Shown: piece after piece, positions 62,088 to 64,000 of the stretch
How positions within the stretch are numbered: the stretch's first letter is position 1
Layout of the letters: every line of letters begins with the position of its first letter
Assembly (NCBI GenBank): GCA_002402375.1
Contig: DHFT01000039.1
Coordinates: 13,642-77,641, forward strand
Reading direction: 5' to 3'
DNA from: Elusimicrobia bacterium UBA4817
GTDB lineage: Bacteria > Elusimicrobiota > UBA8919
Length of the DNA stretch: 64,000 bases
Position numbers and translations under genes: made by a program
The notes under the pieces: generated by a model
The model's database searches: none
Told to the model about the DNA's origin: nothing
Seen by the model: only the letters and a program-made list of their open reading frames with translations

Positions 62088-62786
62088 CTACCCCCCGATT
62101 AACAAATAAATTCCTGCGAAGATAATAAGTACTCCGCAGATTTTTTTAAGTATAACAGCACTCTTTGATTTTTCATTCCAGTTCAGATAGTGTTGAATAA
62201 TTTCAGTAAATGTTCCGGCAAAAATTATTACGGAGCAATGTCCGACGGAATAAGCAAATATTAAAGACACCGAAAAAAATAAATTTGTTGAAGCGGTTGT
62301 AAATACGATACCTATCATCGGCGCCATATAGGCAAAGGTGCAAGGACCCAATGCGACACCAAAAATTAAACCGAGAATAAAAGCCGCTATCAATCCTTTA
62401 TTTTTGTAACCCGATGCAGTTGCACTTTTGAAATCTAATGGGATTACACCGAGTAGGTGTAACCCGACGATAAAAAATATTACTGATACAAAATAGTTCC
62501 CGTATTTACCCACATCACCCATTATTCTTCCGAGCAGACCTGTAATTATTCCTATTATTCCGATTGTGATAAGTATTCCAAAGGCAAAAAGAAGCGAAAT
62601 AAAAAATGCTCTTTTGGTTGATATTCTGCCCTGTTCGTCTATAAAACCGATTATAAGCGGAATACTTGCCAGATGACACGGGCTTAAAATGATGCTCAGT
62701 ACTCCCCAGATAAATGCCGATATTATTGCTATTTCCGGAGTTGAATTTAGAGCGAAAGTAAGCCGGTTAAAAATTTCAAGAATCAT
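62088..62786 (-). CDS. CcdA-like thiol transport protein
   Basis: 232 residues with six helices. Two conserved cysteines, in [16 protein letters not shown] near residue 36 and [15 protein letters not shown] near residue 147, match CcdA/DsbD-beta proteins that pass electrons across the membrane. Neighbouring genes encode a thioredoxin lipoprotein (overlap 4 bases) and an arsenite pump, so it probably reduces the periplasmic thioredoxin. Confidence 0.9.
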   Translation of the reverse strand: MILEIFNRLTFALNSTPEIAIISAFIWGVLSIILSPCHLASIPLIIGFIDEQGRISTKRAFFISLLFAFGILITIGIIGIITGLLGRIMGDVGKYGNYFVSVIFFIVGLHLLGVIPLDFKSATASGYKNKGLIAAFILGLIFGVALGPCTFAYMAPMIGIVFTTASTNLFFSVSLIFAYSVGHCSVIIFAGTFTEIIQHYLNWNEKSKSAVILKKICGVLIIFAGIYLLIGG

Positions 62787-63238
62787 TTTTTAACCCCCTG
62801 CATTTCAAGAATTTTTACCAGTTCCTCTTTAGGGAAAAATCCTTCGTGTCTAAAAAACTCTCTCCCGTTTTTATCTAAAAAAACTTGCGTTGGGATTAAC
62901 CGTATTTTGTATTTTTCGGCGTAAGGTCTTCCTTCCTGCGTCCAAACATCATAAAACACGACTTTTACCTGATCTTTGTATTCTTCTTCTATCTCTTTCA
63001 TTATCGGCTGCATCATCTTGCATGGGATACATCCGACCGAACCGAGTTCAACAAAAGTAACTATCGGTTTTTCAATTTTTGAAGAAATAACTTTTTCCGA
63101 TTTTTTAGGGGTTTCTTTTGGTTGTTCAATAGTTTTTGTGTCTGTCTTTTTTGTTTCTATAACAGTATTTTTCTTCGGTTCGCAACCCAAAAATAAAAAC
63201 ACAGCAATAGTTAATGTAGAAAATGTTTTTATTCGCAT
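62783..63238 (-). CDS. Thioredoxin-like lipoprotein
   Basis: 151 residues. A lipobox (TIAVFLFLGCEPK) predicts a lipid anchor on the outer face of a membrane. A Lys/Thr-rich linker precedes a thioredoxin fold with SVGCIPCKMMQPIMKEI (redox CxxC) and the cis-Pro segment RLIPTQVFLD. Likely electron acceptor of the CcdA-like protein. The start overlaps the DGC gene stop by 10 bases. Confidence 0.9.
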   Translation of the reverse strand: MRIKTFSTLTIAVFLFLGCEPKKNTVIETKKTDTKTIEQPKETPKKSEKVISSKIEKPIVTFVELGSVGCIPCKMMQPIMKEIEEEYKDQVKVVFYDVWTQEGRPYAEKYKIRLIPTQVFLDKNGREFFRHEGFFPKEELVKILEMQGVKK

Positions 63239-63609
63239 AACCCTCCTTGCTTGTCATTCAATATTTTATTTATTAGCTCGTCAACTATTTTGTCGGTCGG
63301 CGGTGTTTGTCCCTTAACAAGCCCCATATCGGTTAAGATATATGATTTTACCTTTGCACCGACTCTCTCTAAACCTTTTTTGGCACAGGCCACATTACAC
63401 CCATCTATTGCAACATTTTCTTCTATTGCTTTTGCGGATTCTACAAAACCGGAAAGATTAGCACCGATTCCAGCAAGACAGGTCATTTTCCCAAAACACA
63501 ATGACCTCAATTTTCGTGCTGTTTTGTCAGCAATCTCGCCGACATCCGATGACCCGGAACATGAATAAATCAACTTGTTTTTGTCTCCGCCGCATGAACA
63601 CTCGCTCAT
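63229..63609 (-). CDS. DGC-domain putative zinc-binding protein
   Basis: 126 residues. The DGC pattern is visible: LIYSCSGSSDVGEIADKTARKL, CLAGIGANLSGFVESAK, AIDGCNVACAKKGLERVG and SYILTDMGLVKGQTPP. The family (DUF1847/PF08859-type) has conserved cysteines and often accompanies arsenic or redox genes; no reaction is known. It follows arsM by 23 bases. Confidence 0.85.
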   Translation of the reverse strand: MSECSCGGDKNKLIYSCSGSSDVGEIADKTARKLRSLCFGKMTCLAGIGANLSGFVESAKAIEENVAIDGCNVACAKKGLERVGAKVKSYILTDMGLVKGQTPPTDKIVDELINKILNDKQGGLCE

Positions 63610-63632
63610 AGCGATTTCCCCCTTTATTGTAT

Positions 63633-64000
63633 TTATTTGTAAGTTTTTATACCGCTGACCCGGATGCTTTTAATACAGTCAAAACCGTCTGGTATATGTT
63701 CCGTTGCAAAAGATGTTTCTTCCAAAACTTTCACATCCGAAAAACTCGCGGCTTTCATAAGATTAAGATATTCGTCTTTCAATATTGTTCCGGAAATACA
63801 GGCGACATACGCTTCAGCCGAATCTTTAATTTTTGCAGGCAGTTCTTTGAGAAGCATGATATCCGATATCAGCATTCTTCCGCCCGTTTTTAGCACTCTG
63901 AATGCTTCCTTAAAAACAGCTTTTTTATCCGGCGAAAGATTGATGACGCAGTTTGAAATGACAACATCAACGCTGTTATCAGCGACAGGAAGTTTTTCTA
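63633..64000 (-). CDS. arsM: Arsenite methyltransferase (partial)
   Basis: The frame is open to the right edge, so only the C-terminal 122 residues are seen. It reads LPVADNSVDVVISNCVINLS, KEAFRVLKTGGRMLISDIML, AYVACISGTILKDEYLNLM and ATEHIPDGFDCIKSIRVSG. The Cys in ISNCVINLS and in ACISG are those of ArsM. It adds methyl groups from SAM to trivalent arsenic. It heads the visible part of the arsenic cluster. Confidence 0.93.
   Translation of the reverse strand, partial: EKLPVADNSVDVVISNCVINLSPDKKAVFKEAFRVLKTGGRMLISDIMLLKELPAKIKDSAEAYVACISGTILKDEYLNLMKAASFSDVKVLEETSFATEHIPDGFDCIKSIRVSGIKTYK

Overview
The window is a gene-dense, AT-rich bacterial chromosome segment. Every gene I can support (63, two of them cut by the window edges) lies on the minus strand, so transcription runs from high to low coordinates throughout. 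Many neighbours overlap by 1-14 bases. Several features suggest an uncultured anaerobic or facultative Gram-negative lineage: outer-membrane proteins, a TonB-dependent receptor, PorV/PorQ-like barrels, C11 peptidases with type IX-like C-terminal sorting domains, DUF362 ferredoxin-like proteins and ACR3/ArsM. Elusimicrobiota and neighbouring candidate phyla fit this mix, but that is an inference from gene content. I saw no tRNA, rRNA, CRISPR array or complete insertion sequence.

Right end to centre. 64000-61042: arsenic cluster (arsM, DGC-domain protein, thioredoxin lipoprotein, CcdA-like protein, ACR3 pump). 60873-56889: LolD-like ATPase, FtsX-like permease, LolA-like sorting protein and a beta-barrel protein, behind a near-consensus promoter. 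56846-53049: RNase J-like hydrolase, PIN-PhoH protein and PHP phosphoesterase. 53016-44412: cobalamin salvage and uptake (cobO, cobU, DUF71 PP-loop ATPase, cobT, cobS, btuF, btuC, btuD, btuB) with two cobalamin riboswitches. The first has a repetitive element inside it and the second starts inside btuD. The DUF71 gene has no ATG, GTG or TTG where its conserved N-terminus begins and appears to start at ATA.

Centre. 44318-39646: flavin reductase, larE, PLP-dependent decarboxylase, DksA-like protein and a processive glycosyltransferase. 39645-37621 is a short accessory patch with a gene remnant, an ORF6N protein and a GerMN-like protein. 37593-26682 is genome maintenance: miaB, mutS, PilZ, mutL, an ankyrin protein and smc. 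26681-17041 holds wecG-type glycosyltransferase, phosphoesterase, trxB, FmdB, a CsgG-like barrel fusion, two C11 peptidases and two PorV-like proteins.

Left part. An FMN riboswitch (16868-17010) leads the riboflavin operon ribD-PHP-ribE-ribBA-ribH. It runs on into nusB, ligA, mazG, a YbgC-type thioesterase, a GGQ release-factor-like protein, a DUF362 protein, recX and purH. A DUF4143 ATPase follows, flanked by two copies of the purH 3' end. Then come a small membrane protein, alaS and a large GT-C-like membrane protein that runs off the left edge.

The most unusual feature is how many short repeats have entered functional sequence. Seven-to-eight-base tandem repeats sit in frame inside alaS, purH (three times), ligA, ribE and ribD. 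A CACAGATT-type repeat forms the N-terminus of ribD and part of a peptidase signal peptide. A hairpin element with a GAGCGAAGCGAA tail sits inside a PHP gene and inside the cobO riboswitch. Larger inverted repeats lie at 25060-25204 and 48406-48515.
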